A stretch of DNA of 64,000 bases from Methylobacterium sp. J-088. Its GTDB lineage: Bacteria > Pseudomonadota > Alphaproteobacteria > Rhizobiales > Beijerinckiaceae. The position numbers and the translations under genes are program-made. Position 1 is the first letter of the stretch; every line of letters begins with the position of its first letter. Of this stretch, positions 49,716 to 58,322 are shown in pieces. The stretch covers positions 1-64,000 of the forward strand of contig NZ_JAKSYH010000054.1 in NCBI RefSeq assembly GCF_022829295.1, written 5' to 3'. The notes beneath the pieces are model-generated. The model had not been told where the DNA came from. It ran no database searches and saw nothing but the letters and a program-made list of their open reading frames with translations.

Positions 49716-50975
49716 ATGGCACAGTTGGATGATGGCGGCCCGGTGAACCCCCTCTCCCCGCACGCGGGGAGAGGGGGGGAGCCGCTCTACGACGTCGTCG
49801 TGGTCGGCGGCGGCCCGGCCGGAGCCACGGCGGCGACCGACCTCGCCCGGGCTGGACACACGGTGCTGCTCCTCGACAAACCCGGCCGGATCAAGCCCTG
49901 CGGCGGCGCGATCCCGCCCCGGCTGATCCGCGACTTCGCGATCCCCGATTCGCTGCTCGTCGCGAAGATCCGCGCCGCCCGCATGGTGGCGCCGAGCGGC
50001 AAGGCCGTCGACATGCCGGTCGGCGAGGGCTTCGTCGGTATGGTCGACCGCGAGCAGTTCGACCCCTGGCTGCGCGCCCGCGCGGAACAGGCCGGTGCCG
50101 AGCTGCGCGAGGCCGCCTACGAGAAGATCACCCGGTCGGACGAGGGGTCGGCCCGCATCCATTTCAGTACCGGCGCCGGCGAGTCCCTCGCCCGCCACAC
50201 CGTCCGGGCGCGGCTCGTCATCGGCGCCGACGGGGCCTGCTCGCCGGTCGGCCGGGCCGAGGTTCCGGGCCATGCCAAGATGCGGCAGGTCTTCGCCTAT
50301 CACGAGATCCTCCGGGTGCCGGAGGCCGGCGCCCCCGGGGCCGATTCGGTCGATGCCGCCCGGTGCGACGTCTACTATCAGGGCCGCCACTCGCCCGACT
50401 TCTACAGCTGGATCTTTCCGCACGGGGACAGGCTGAGCATCGGCACCGGCAGCGCGAAGAAGGGGTTTTCCCTGCGCTCCTCGATCCGGGCCTTGCGCGT
50501 GGCGACCAACCTCGATGGGGCCGAGACCATCCGCCGGGAAGGGGCACCGCTGCCGCTCAAGCCCCTGAAGCGCTGGGACAACGGCCGCGACGTGCTGCTG
50601 GCCGGCGATGCCGCCGGCGTGGTCGCGCCGGCCTCCGGCGAGGGGATCTACTACGCCATGCTGGGCGGCCGGCTTTCGGCCGAGGCGGCTGTGGCCTTCC
50701 TGAAGACCGGCGACGCCAAGGCCCTCGCGGGTGCGCGCAAGGCGTTCATGAAGCTGCACGGGCGCGTGTTCTGGATCCTCGGGATGATGCAGTGGGTCTG
50801 GTACCGCAGCGACGGCCTGCGCGAACGCTTCGTCTCGATCTGCCGGGACAAGGATGTCCAGCAGCTCACCTGGGACAGCTACATGAACAAGGAGCTGGTC
50901 CGGGCCAAGCCCGCCGCCCATGCGCGGATCTTCTTCAAGGACCTCGCGCACCTGTTCCGCTGGGTCTCGCCATGA
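49716..50975 (+). CDS. bchP: Geranylgeranyl reductase (bacteriochlorophyll tail)
   Basis: The 419-residue flavoprotein reduces the geranylgeranyl tail to phytyl. The FAD motif VVVVGGGPAGATAATDLARAG starts at about residue 27. KPCGGAIPP and GDAAGVVAPASGEGIYYAM are typical. The first 25 residues hold an unusual NPLSPHAGRGG (residues 11-21), encoded by a perfect 14-bp-stem hairpin (49748-49777). Family members normally enter the FAD motif after a few residues. The stop overlaps tspO as ATGA. Confidence 0.95.
   Translation: MAQLDDGGPVNPLSPHAGRGGEPLYDVVVVGGGPAGATAATDLARAGHTVLLLDKPGRIKPCGGAIPPRLIRDFAIPDSLLVAKIRAARMVAPSGKAVDMPVGEGFVGMVDREQFDPWLRARAEQAGAELREAAYEKITRSDEGSARIHFSTGAGESLARHTVRARLVIGADGACSPVGRAEVPGHAKMRQVFAYHEILRVPEAGAPGADSVDAARCDVYYQGRHSPDFYSWIFPHGDRLSIGTGSAKKGFSLRSSIRALRVATNLDGAETIRREGAPLPLKPLKRWDNGRDVLLAGDAAGVVAPASGEGIYYAMLGGRLSAEAAVAFLKTGDAKALAGARKAFMKLHGRVFWILGMMQWVWYRSDGLRERFVSICRDKDVQQLTWDSYMNKELVRAKPAAHARIFFKDLAHLFRWVSP
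49748..49777. repeat. Single REP-type hairpin inside the 5' end of bchP
   Basis: CCCCCTCTCCCCGC, a two-base loop AC, then GCGGGGAGAGGGGG form a perfect 14-bp stem. It starts 32 nt after the bchP ATG and would be translated as NPLSPHAGRGG. Composition is similar to the paired-hairpin family but only one arm is present. Confidence 0.85.
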
Positions 50976-51475
50976 TGTTCTTGGGACTCGACGCCGGCTG
51001 GGGACCGGCTGCCGTCGCGGCCGTCGCCGCAATACTGGTGGCGCTCGCCGGCGGCCTCGCGACCCGGACGGATGCGTGGTACCGGCGCCTGCGGGTGCCG
51101 GCCTGGAAGCCGCCGGACTGGGCCTTCGGGCCGGTCTGGACCGTCATCTTCCTGCTCACCACCATCGCCGCCGTGATGGTCTGGAACGCCGATCCCGACC
51201 CGGCTGCCCGGGGCGTGCTGCTCGCCGCCTACGCGGTGAACGGGCTGCTCAACATCGCCTGGAGCGTGCTGTTCTTCCGGTTCCGCCGGCCGGACTGGGC
51301 CCTCGCCGAGGTCGCGGCCCTGTGGCTGTCCATCGCCGTGCTGGTGCTGGTGACAGGCCGGATCTCGGTCGCGGCCGGGCTCATGAACCTGCCGTATCTC
51401 GCTTGGGTCAGCGTCGCCGCTTGCCTGAACCTTCGGATCGTGCGCCTCAACGCACCCTTCGGCCAAGCTGCGTGA
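50972..51475 (+). CDS. tspO: TspO/MBR family protein
   Basis: The 167-residue membrane protein has five hydrophobic helices and the TspO pattern RVPAWKPPDWAFGPVWTVIFLLTTIAAVMVW (central part), then NGLLNIAWSVLFFRFRRPDWAL and NLPYLAWVSVAACLNL. In Rhodobacter TspO binds porphyrins and lowers photosynthesis gene expression under oxygen. It is translationally coupled to bchP, in the place where idi stands in some related clusters. Confidence 0.92.
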   Translation: MMFLGLDAGWGPAAVAAVAAILVALAGGLATRTDAWYRRLRVPAWKPPDWAFGPVWTVIFLLTTIAAVMVWNADPDPAARGVLLAAYAVNGLLNIAWSVLFFRFRRPDWALAEVAALWLSIAVLVLVTGRISVAAGLMNLPYLAWVSVAACLNLRIVRLNAPFGQAA

Positions 51476-51786
51476 TGGAGGCGCTGCTCGCGTCTTGGTT
51501 CGCGTCCGGCCGGATCGTCGACGGCATCCTGCTGCTCGTCGGCGCCGAGGCGCTGATCCTCGCCTGGCTCAGCCGCCGGGGTGGGCCGCCGCTGCCGTCG
51601 TTGCTGGCCAATCTCGCCTCCGGGGCCGCCCTGATGCTGGCCCTGCGGTCGGCCCTGGTCGGGGCCGGCTGGATGGCGGTCGCCGGGTGGATGCTCGCCG
51701 GGCTCGTGGCTCACCTCGCCGATCTCGGCCTGCGCTTCCGGGCGCCCACGGCACAACGCCGCAGTCCGGGTCACAAGCCGGCCTAG
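51475..51786 (+). CDS. Small membrane protein at the end of the bchGP operon
   Basis: The 103-residue protein has three hydrophobic segments (IVDGILLLVGAEALILAWL, LLANLASGAALMLAL, VAGWMLAGLVAHLADLGLRF) and a basic tail. The start overlaps the tspO stop (TGATG). I know similar small proteins from the flank of alphaproteobacterial pigment genes but no function. Confidence 0.75.
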   Translation: MEALLASWFASGRIVDGILLLVGAEALILAWLSRRGGPPLPSLLANLASGAALMLALRSALVGAGWMAVAGWMLAGLVAHLADLGLRFRAPTAQRRSPGHKPA

Positions 51787-51869
51787 GCCGGAACAACGCA
51801 GCAAACGGCCGCGTTCACGCGCGTCACCGGCTTGTAAGAACTCTAAAGTCCACCCCGGGAGAGGATGCC

Positions 51870-53492
51870 ATGAAGCGCACGAATGCCCTCTCCCCCGGCT
51901 GGGCCCATACCCCTGTCCTGGCTGCTCCTGTCCTGGCTGCCCCGATCCTGGCGGGCCTGCTTCTCGCGACGCCCGCTCTGGCGCAGGACGGGTCGTCCGA
52001 CCCGGTCGAGCGCGGCAAGTACCTCGTCACGATGGGCGATTGCGCGGCCTGCCACACGGCGCCGGGCGGCAAGTATCTCGCCGGCAACTACGCCCTGAAC
52101 ATGCCGTTTGGCGTGATCATGACGCCCAACCTGACCCCCGACAAGGATACGGGCCTCGGCAACTGGAGCTACGACGACTTCGAGAAGGCGTTCCGGCACG
52201 GCTACAGCAAGAACGTCGGCTATCTCTACCCGGCCTTCCCGTTCGGCTGGTTCACCAAGGTTACCGACGACGACACCAAGGCGATCTGGGCCTATCTGCA
52301 ATCGGTTCCGGCGGTGAACGAGAAGCGCCAGGACAGCCAGATCCCGTTCCCGTTCAACGTCCGCACCGCTTTGGTGACGTGGCGGACCGCGTTCTTCACC
52401 GAGGAGCGCTTCAAGCCCGATCCGAACGCCAGCGCCGAGGTCAACCGCGGCGGCTACCTCGTCGAGGGGCTCGGCCACTGCGCCATGTGCCACAACGAGA
52501 ACAAGCTCGTCGGCAACTCGAGCTTCGCGGGCCGGTTCGGCGGCGGCGTGATCGATGGCTGGTACGCCCCCAACATCACGCCGGACGGCCACCAGGGCAT
52601 CGGCGCCTGGACCGACGAGCAGGTGGTGACCTACCTCAAGACCGGCACCGCCCCGGGCGACCGGCCGGGCGTCGCCGCCGGCCCGATGCGCCAGACCATC
52701 ATGGAATCCCTCTCCAAGGTGAAGGAGGAGGATCTGAAGGCCATGGTGGCCTATCTGCGCACCGTGCCCGCCAAGCAAACCTACAAGCCCAAGGACCTCG
52801 CGGCGTTCGACACGGCCGGGGCGCCGGGCGCCTCGACCTATCTGACCTACTGCTCATCCTGCCACCAGCCCGATGGCAAGGGCCTTCAGGGCGCCGTGCC
52901 GGCGCTGGCCGGCAACACTTCGGTGATGTCGGACGGCCCCGAGACGGTGCTGCGGGTGATCTATGGCGGCCTCGCCGCTCAGAGCGGCCTCGCCCCGATG
53001 GTGGCGATCGGCCAGCAGATGACCGATGTCGAGGTGCGGAACGTCACCGACTACATCCGCAATTCCTGGGGCAACAAGGCCCCGGTCGTGACCGGCGACA
53101 AAGCCTCCGAGGCGCGCGCCGCCACCCGGACCATGCTGTCCGGCACGGCGCCGTGCGCGGAGATCGAGCAGGATCAGCTCAAGTCCGCCTTCGACCAGAT
53201 CGGTGTGCAGAACACTCTCAAGGGCCTGAAGCAGCAGGATTTCGTGCCGACGCTGGTCCGTCTGGTGCCGCAGATCAAGGGCGCCGCGGCGGGGGCCAAC
53301 GACGATGACGTGGTCAACGCCCTGACGACCGCGTTCTGCAAGGTCGGGCGCGACGATCCGCAATATGCCAATCCGAGCTGGCCGGCGGTGATCGGCACTT
53401 TCGCCAACGTCGCCTACAGCCAGGTGAAGAACCCGGAGAAGCAGGCGGTGAACGTGCCGGCCGCCACCACGCCGCCGACCAGCAAGCCGTGA
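51870..53492 (+). CDS. Triheme cytochrome c (dehydrogenase-cytochrome-subunit-like)
   Basis: The 540-residue exported protein has a signal peptide ending ATPALAQD and three heme motifs: CAACH (58-62), CAMCH (204-208) and CSSCH (328-332). The layout matches the cytochrome subunit of membrane alcohol, gluconate or sorbitol dehydrogenases, but no FAD or PQQ partner is adjacent. A C-terminal extension of about 120 residues follows the third heme domain, with two cysteines and KGLKQQDFVPTLVRLVPQI. The signal peptide has an internal repeat (PVLAAPVLAAPILAG). GGGAGAGG precedes the ATG. Confidence 0.9.
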   Translation: MKRTNALSPGWAHTPVLAAPVLAAPILAGLLLATPALAQDGSSDPVERGKYLVTMGDCAACHTAPGGKYLAGNYALNMPFGVIMTPNLTPDKDTGLGNWSYDDFEKAFRHGYSKNVGYLYPAFPFGWFTKVTDDDTKAIWAYLQSVPAVNEKRQDSQIPFPFNVRTALVTWRTAFFTEERFKPDPNASAEVNRGGYLVEGLGHCAMCHNENKLVGNSSFAGRFGGGVIDGWYAPNITPDGHQGIGAWTDEQVVTYLKTGTAPGDRPGVAAGPMRQTIMESLSKVKEEDLKAMVAYLRTVPAKQTYKPKDLAAFDTAGAPGASTYLTYCSSCHQPDGKGLQGAVPALAGNTSVMSDGPETVLRVIYGGLAAQSGLAPMVAIGQQMTDVEVRNVTDYIRNSWGNKAPVVTGDKASEARAATRTMLSGTAPCAEIEQDQLKSAFDQIGVQNTLKGLKQQDFVPTLVRLVPQIKGAAAGANDDDVVNALTTAFCKVGRDDPQYANPSWPAVIGTFANVAYSQVKNPEKQAVNVPAATTPPTSKP

Positions 53493-53510
53493 GGCCGAGG
53501 TCGGCGCAGG

Positions 53511-53952
53511 TCAGGTCTGCGCGACTTGGCCGAAGCTGGCCACGGGCCTGACCGCGACCGGGAGGCTTTGCGTCATGACGAGGGCGAGCCGGACCGCGTC
53601 GCGGACGGCCTCGTGCTTCAGCATCGAGACCGGTGGGGCGCTGGGGCCGGCCGCGTTCATCAGGGTCGGTAAGCCGCTCTCGCACATCCACCCCAGAAGG
53701 TTGTCGATCCGAGCCTCGACGGTCAGGTCCGCATCGACCGCGGCGTCGGAGAGACCACGGCGCTCGCGTTCGCCGTTGACCTGCTCCGCGGGACCCAGGA
53801 AATGCTGGCCGATATCCTCCAGGGTCGTCGTCCGCTGGAAGGGGGATACGGAGAGCCTGGGAGCTCATCGACCATGCGGCTGTAGATCGGAAGCGCCGCC
53901 TCTTGGGAGGTGCGAAGGAACAGCACGGTGCGCGCGGGAGATGAGGGCATCG
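53511..53952 (-). pseudogene. Frameshifted hypothetical gene
   Basis: One frame starts at ATG 53952 (MPSSPARTVLFLRTSQEAAL...MVDELPGS) and runs to about 53840. From about 53845 a second frame continues coherently as RTTTLEDIGQHFLGPAEQVNGE and ends at TGA 53511 (FGQVAQT). Both parts have strong third-position GC as neighbouring genes do, so a single indel near 53825-53850 splits a gene of about 146 codons. No family recognised. A plus-strand open frame over the same DNA has poor codon composition. A sequencing error cannot be excluded. Confidence 0.55.
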
Positions 53953-54199
53953 GTCCTGCCTCTCGTGTTCGGGGAATGGATTATCAGGAGACGAAACGCG
54001 TTCTGCAGCCAACCTGCCGATCGCGATAGGTCCGGGGAACTCCAGCCGTGAGCCGGGTCAAGCCGCTGCTGAAGATAGTTTCGTTCGATATCCCCATCAG
54101 CCATCGAGGACATTTTTTCCTGTGTCGATACGCGAATAAGTTATCTAGCAAATCGTTACGCGGATATGGGAAAACTGCCGACCCAATCGAGACGTGACT

Positions 54200-54757
54200 T
54201 TAGCCAATTCTATTTCTTATGGCCTCGGCGACACAATGGGTGCGGCCGACCGCTTGGTATTGGGTGCAGGCGTTGGCGAGGTGATGTTCAACAGTTCTCC
54301 TCGATATGGGTAGAATAATATAAATGTCTCAGGCTGTCTTTCTGGCGGCCGACCATTTCAAGCATTCCACTTCGCGGGCTGTCAGGTCACCCCGCGTCCG
54401 CCCATTCGGCTCGGCCTGCGAGTGGGGATGCGTGATCGCCGTCGCCGTGGAGGCGGCGTAGATCGCGATCATGTGCAGGGCGGCTTGCTCGTCGGCTGAG
54501 AGTTCGAGGCGTGCGCCGCCGAAGCTGATGCAGGCCTCGCTGCCATCGTGCTGATGGAACGGGACGCAGAAACCCTGGCGCAGCCCGAACACGCGCGCTT
54601 TGTCCATGACGACGCGGCCTTCGGTCTGGCCGGTGGTCGCCTCATGCCAGAAGAAGGGATCGATAACGCCCTTCAGGTGCCTCAGAACGGGATCGACGTC
54701 GATGAAGCCTTTGGCTTGGTAACGCCGCTCCCCCTCGCGCGGCCAACCTGAGAGCAA
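54200..54757 (-). pseudogene. Decayed LuxR-type (autoinducer-binding) regulator
   Basis: The frame reads YQAKGFIDVDPVLRHLKGVIDPFFWHE, then FGLRQGFCVPFHQHDG and ISFGGARLELSADEQAALHMIA, the middle and end of an autoinducer-binding domain, followed by the HTH start LTAREVECLKWSAARKTA. A TGA at 54329-54331 interrupts it, but the same frame goes on with ISRRTVEHHLANACTQYQAVGRTH...AEAIRNRIG to TAA at 54200. This completes a normal LuxR HTH. The first 50 or so residues of the domain are missing; the only start is a TTG at 54757. No luxI is present. Confidence 0.75.
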
Positions 54758-55058
54758 AGTGCAATCCCGAAGGATTTGCCTCTGTGATCGCGGCAGAAAA
54801 CCCAGTACGAATGCGCCGTATCCAAATATTGTTTTATGAAAATTGGACTCATTCTAGACATCGTCCAAGTATTATGATCGGTATATCTTGTCCGGAATAT
54901 CGAACGTGGTTTGACGAATGCTCGTCATTGGCGTATGATTTCGTTGTTTGAATCGCTAGTATGTCTCAGTTGATACATGCAGGGCAGATTGATGGCATTC
55001 GTAGAATTGTAGTGGGGATATTATCAGAAAAATAAAATTCTTTAGACGGAGAATCGAC
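54758..55058. other. AT-rich intergenic patch
   Basis: About 300 nt with far lower GC than the rest (for example TCCAAATATTGTTTTATGAA). It lies between the decayed luxR and the 88-residue gene. No open frame is supported, and I see no inverted repeats or tRNA. Together with 53950-54330 it marks a likely insertion or remnant of transferred DNA. Confidence 0.6.
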
Positions 55059-55325
55059 ATGTCTACGAAACGATTGACCTTAAGTTTACTTCAGAAGATC
55101 GCGGCGGCGAACGGAACCGATATCGACGCTTTTCTTGGGCCCCGCCGAAGATCGGATCGGGACGGCAATTCGCAGCGCCGCGGCATCTATGAGCGCGTTG
55201 CGATGCTGCTTCGCGTCGTCCGAGTCTATCAGGCTCTTCCCGGCTTCGAGAGCCGCCGTCGCGCACTCTGGATGATGGAGGCGATGGCAGCGCGTGCGAA
55301 GGGTATGCCCGGCGAAGGCCCGTAA
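55059..55325 (+). CDS. Hypothetical 88-residue protein
   Basis: ATG 55059 has GGAG eleven bases upstream (ACGGAGAATCGAC). The N-terminal LTLSLLQKIAAANGTDIDAFLGP resembles the last helices of XRE/Cro-type regulators, but a full HTH is absent. The rest is basic and helical (RGIYERVAMLLRVVRVYQALPGFESRRRALWMMEAM). No family recognised. It sits at the right edge of the AT-rich patch and may belong to it. Confidence 0.5.
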   Translation: MSTKRLTLSLLQKIAAANGTDIDAFLGPRRRSDRDGNSQRRGIYERVAMLLRVVRVYQALPGFESRRRALWMMEAMAARAKGMPGEGP

Positions 55326-55486
55326 TCGGGGGCAGCGCGTCTGTCCTTCGCCGCGGAGGGCGCTCCGGTAGGCGGCTGTAGCGGCCCCGGGAGCAGAAAG
55401 CGCCTTTCCCCTAAGTGCTCCGGGAACGGACACGATCGCGCTTCGTTTGAGCGTGACTCCCTCAAGACCCTAGCCCCGGAGTGGCC

Positions 55487-55660
55487 GTGTCCAGCCTGAT
55501 CCGCATCCTGCTCGCGATCTTCATCCCGCCGGTCGCGGTTCTCGTCACCACCGGCTTCGGCCTGCAGTTCCTGCTGAACATCCTGCTCTGGATCCTCGGC
55601 TGGCTTCCGGGCACTATTCACGCTCTGTGGTTGATGAATCGCGACCGGCCGCTGCTCTGA
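55487..55660 (+). CDS. YqaE/Pmp3-family small membrane protein
   Basis: The 57-residue protein starts at GTG 55487, five bases after GGAG; GTG 55481 is the alternative. It has two hydrophobic helices with the family pattern ILLAIFIPPVAVLVTTG and FLLNILLWILGWLPGTIHALWL. Pmp3/YqaE proteins are stress-induced proteolipids of the cytoplasmic membrane in bacteria and yeast. It stands alone. Confidence 0.85.
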   Translation: MSSLIRILLAIFIPPVAVLVTTGFGLQFLLNILLWILGWLPGTIHALWLMNRDRPLL

Positions 55661-55793
55661 AGCCACAAGCAGGCCGGCGGCGTGTGGCGCTGAGTGCCTA
55701 GCCTCGTCGATCCGGGGCGATTCGCGATCGAACTGTTCGTGGACGTAACGCCGTCGCGGCCGACATCGCGGATGTCCGGCCCGGGAGCACCTG

Positions 55794-56537
55794 ATGCCGA
55801 CCGAACTCGTCACGATCCGGACGCGCGACGGCGATTGCCGGGCGTACGTCGTCACGCCGGACGGCCCAGGGCCGTGGCCGGCGGTGATCTTCTACATGGA
55901 TGCCGGCGGCATCCGCCCGGCGATGCGCGACATGGCCGAGCAGCTCGCCGCGGCCGGCATCGTCGTCCTGCTGCCGGACCTCTTCTACCGCTACGGTCCG
56001 TACGGCCCGTTCGTGCCCAAGGAGGTGTTCAAGGGCGACTTCCGCGCCATCCTCGGCCCGTTGATGGCTACGACCGGGAACGACAAGGCCGCCGCGGATA
56101 CGGAGGCCTTCCTCGCCTACCTCGACACGCGCGGCGACATCGCGGGCCGCGGAATCGGTGCGGTCGGATTCTGCATGGGCGGCGGCATGGCGCTGGCTTC
56201 GGCCGGAACCTACCCGGACCGGTTCGCGGCCGCCGCGAGCTTTCACGGCGGCAATCTTGCGACCGACGCCCCGACGAGCCCTCACCTGTTCGCGCCGAAG
56301 TTGAAGGCGGAGCTCTACATCGGCGCGGCGGAGAACGACGGCAGCTACCCGCCCGCGATGGCCGAGCGCCTGGAGAAGGCGCTGACGGAGGCCGGCGTTC
56401 GGTTCACCGCCGAGACGTATCCCGCAGCGCATGGCTGGATGATGCCGGACTTCCCGGTCTACGACCCCGTCGCGGCCGAGCGGGGCTGGGGCGCGCTGCG
56501 CGACCTGTTCCGCCGGACCCTGCGCGCCGGCCCGTGA
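55794..56537 (+). CDS. Dienelactone hydrolase family protein
   Basis: The 247-residue alpha/beta hydrolase has the DLH nucleophile elbow GFCMGGGMAL (Cys nucleophile) and LLPDLFYRYGPYGPF. A late HGWMMPDFPVYD supplies the catalytic His. Family members hydrolyse dienelactones or other esters. No aromatic catabolic genes are beside it, so the substrate is open. It is convergent with the L,D-transpeptidase gene. Confidence 0.9.
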   Translation: MPTELVTIRTRDGDCRAYVVTPDGPGPWPAVIFYMDAGGIRPAMRDMAEQLAAAGIVVLLPDLFYRYGPYGPFVPKEVFKGDFRAILGPLMATTGNDKAAADTEAFLAYLDTRGDIAGRGIGAVGFCMGGGMALASAGTYPDRFAAAASFHGGNLATDAPTSPHLFAPKLKAELYIGAAENDGSYPPAMAERLEKALTEAGVRFTAETYPAAHGWMMPDFPVYDPVAAERGWGALRDLFRRTLRAGP

Positions 56538-56597
56538 CGGTGAGTTGCGGCGGGGTCGGTTTCGCCGCGCCGCAGATCGTCCGCCGTCGCGCTTCGA

Positions 56598-58097
56598 TCA
56601 GGGCTTGGCCTTGTCGGCCTCGCCCTTTCTGAGAGCCGGTTTGGCATCGGCCTTGCCCACCACCCTGGCTTCAACCTTGGCGGTCCTGACCGCGTGCGCC
56701 TTGGCGATCGGCTTCGGGGCAACCTTCTCGGCGGCGTGCGCGAGCTTGACCGGCTCGGGCATCAACGTGGCGTCGACCGCCGGGGTCGGCGGAGGGACCG
56801 GGGCCGGGTCGTCCTTGGCGAACAGCTTGCCGAACATCTTCTGATAGCTGCTGGGATCGCCATCCGCGTCCGCCACGGTGATCCGGGCGGGCTTCTCGGG
56901 GAGCGCCGCGGTCGTCTCGACCCTGGCTTCGGGATCGGCGCGGTTCGCCATCAGTGTCGTGGCGGCGGGCCTCTGTATCGGCCCCTTGCCGGGGGTGCGC
57001 CCCGCCTTGGCGGCCTTGACGGGGATCGCCGGCTCGGCGCCGGCCAGCATCACCGGCTGACCCTTCGGGCTGACCTCGATCTCCTGCGGACCGGCCGCCA
57101 GGGTCTCGGGCCGGCTCACGTCGCCGAGATTGTGCCGCCCGTATTCCTTGGCGTCGTACGGCAGCACCGTCTCGGTGCCGCCGAGGCTCGCGAAAGCGCT
57201 CGTATTGGCCGGCGGCCGGAAGACCGGGTTCTGTCCGCCATCCTGGTAGACGACCCGCACCGCCGGCGTGCCCTTGGCGACCAGTTCGGCCACCGCGCGC
57301 ACGTCGCGCTCGCTCTTCTCCGCCACCTGCGGATCGACCTTCGGCTTGCACGAACCGGCAGCCGCGTCGGCGCCGCCGAACACGTATTTGGTCCCGCACT
57401 GGCCGATCTTCGGCTCTTCGTGCAGGGCCTCGAAATAATCCGAACCCTCCTTGAGGTTCTGCCAGAACCCGATGTTCGGGTCGTTGCGGAACTTGGCCAT
57501 ATTCTCGGCGGTCATCCGGAACGGGTAGGACTGGAACTGGAAGCTGCGCTGCCCGCCGATGAACGCCTCGCGGGCGATGGCGTAGATCTCCGCGATGGTG
57601 GCGTCGGTCATGGCGAAGCAGCCCGCCGACGAGCAGGTGCCGTGGACCATCAGATACTTGCCGGTCCGGCCGTTGGCCCGGTCGACGGCATTCGGGAAGC
57701 CGGTATCGAACGAGAGATAATACGAGGAATTCGGATTCATCAGACCCGGGGTGATTGTATAGAACCCCTCCGGTGCCTGCCGGTCGCCCTCGCGGGTCTT
57801 GGGGCCGAGCTGGCCCGACCAGCGACAGATCGGGTAGATCTTCAGGAGGGCGTAGCGGCCGTCGCTGCCCTTTTTCCAGACCTCCATTTCCGCTTCCTTC
57901 TTGAAGGTGCGGATCAGGACAGGGTCGGATTGCTGCATCCCCTTGGACTGCATCAGTGCGACGGTCTGTGGGGCGATCGGCGCGATGCTGCGCGCACTCG
58001 GGCCGTTGATGCCGGACCCGTCCTGGCAGGCAGCGAGGGACAGGGCCAGCAGGGAAGCGGCCGCCAACATCCGCGCAGTCGCGAGACGCGCCGTCAT
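56598..58097 (-). CDS. L,D-transpeptidase (YafK-like) lipoprotein with long C-terminal tail
   Basis: The 499-residue protein has a lipobox LSLAAC with Cys24 as the lipidation site. A YkuD-type domain follows, with the catalytic segment VHGTCSSAGCFAM (His152, Cys160). It resembles murein L,D-transpeptidase YafK. The last 230 residues are low-complexity Ala/Pro/Lys (for example KAHAVRTAKVEARVVGKADAK) and may contact peptidoglycan. ATG 58097 is chosen because it gives the signal peptide; the longer frame has none. Confidence 0.88.
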   Translation of the reverse strand: MTARLATARMLAAASLLALSLAACQDGSGINGPSARSIAPIAPQTVALMQSKGMQQSDPVLIRTFKKEAEMEVWKKGSDGRYALLKIYPICRWSGQLGPKTREGDRQAPEGFYTITPGLMNPNSSYYLSFDTGFPNAVDRANGRTGKYLMVHGTCSSAGCFAMTDATIAEIYAIAREAFIGGQRSFQFQSYPFRMTAENMAKFRNDPNIGFWQNLKEGSDYFEALHEEPKIGQCGTKYVFGGADAAAGSCKPKVDPQVAEKSERDVRAVAELVAKGTPAVRVVYQDGGQNPVFRPPANTSAFASLGGTETVLPYDAKEYGRHNLGDVSRPETLAAGPQEIEVSPKGQPVMLAGAEPAIPVKAAKAGRTPGKGPIQRPAATTLMANRADPEARVETTAALPEKPARITVADADGDPSSYQKMFGKLFAKDDPAPVPPPTPAVDATLMPEPVKLAHAAEKVAPKPIAKAHAVRTAKVEARVVGKADAKPALRKGEADKAKP

Positions 58098-58322
58098 GGG
58101 GAACCTCAATCGTCCTACGTGCGCCCGCGGACCTTTTCGGCAACCGTCGAGCGCCACTCCCCAACCCAATAGGCTCGTTAAGCTTGCGCCTTTCTTACCG
58201 CAAGGACGCTGGCGCAACACTGCACCGCTCTCTGGGGACATCAGACCGATCCGCGGGTCGCCGCGGCCCCGTTCAAGGATGGCTGTCTTCTCGGACGCGG
58301 AGGGGCGGCGGCCGGGCCGCAT

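Noticed and set aside
53575..54051. 158-codon plus-strand frame
   Set aside because: Codon bias is poor, and the minus strand holds a coherent, though frameshifted, gene over the same bases.
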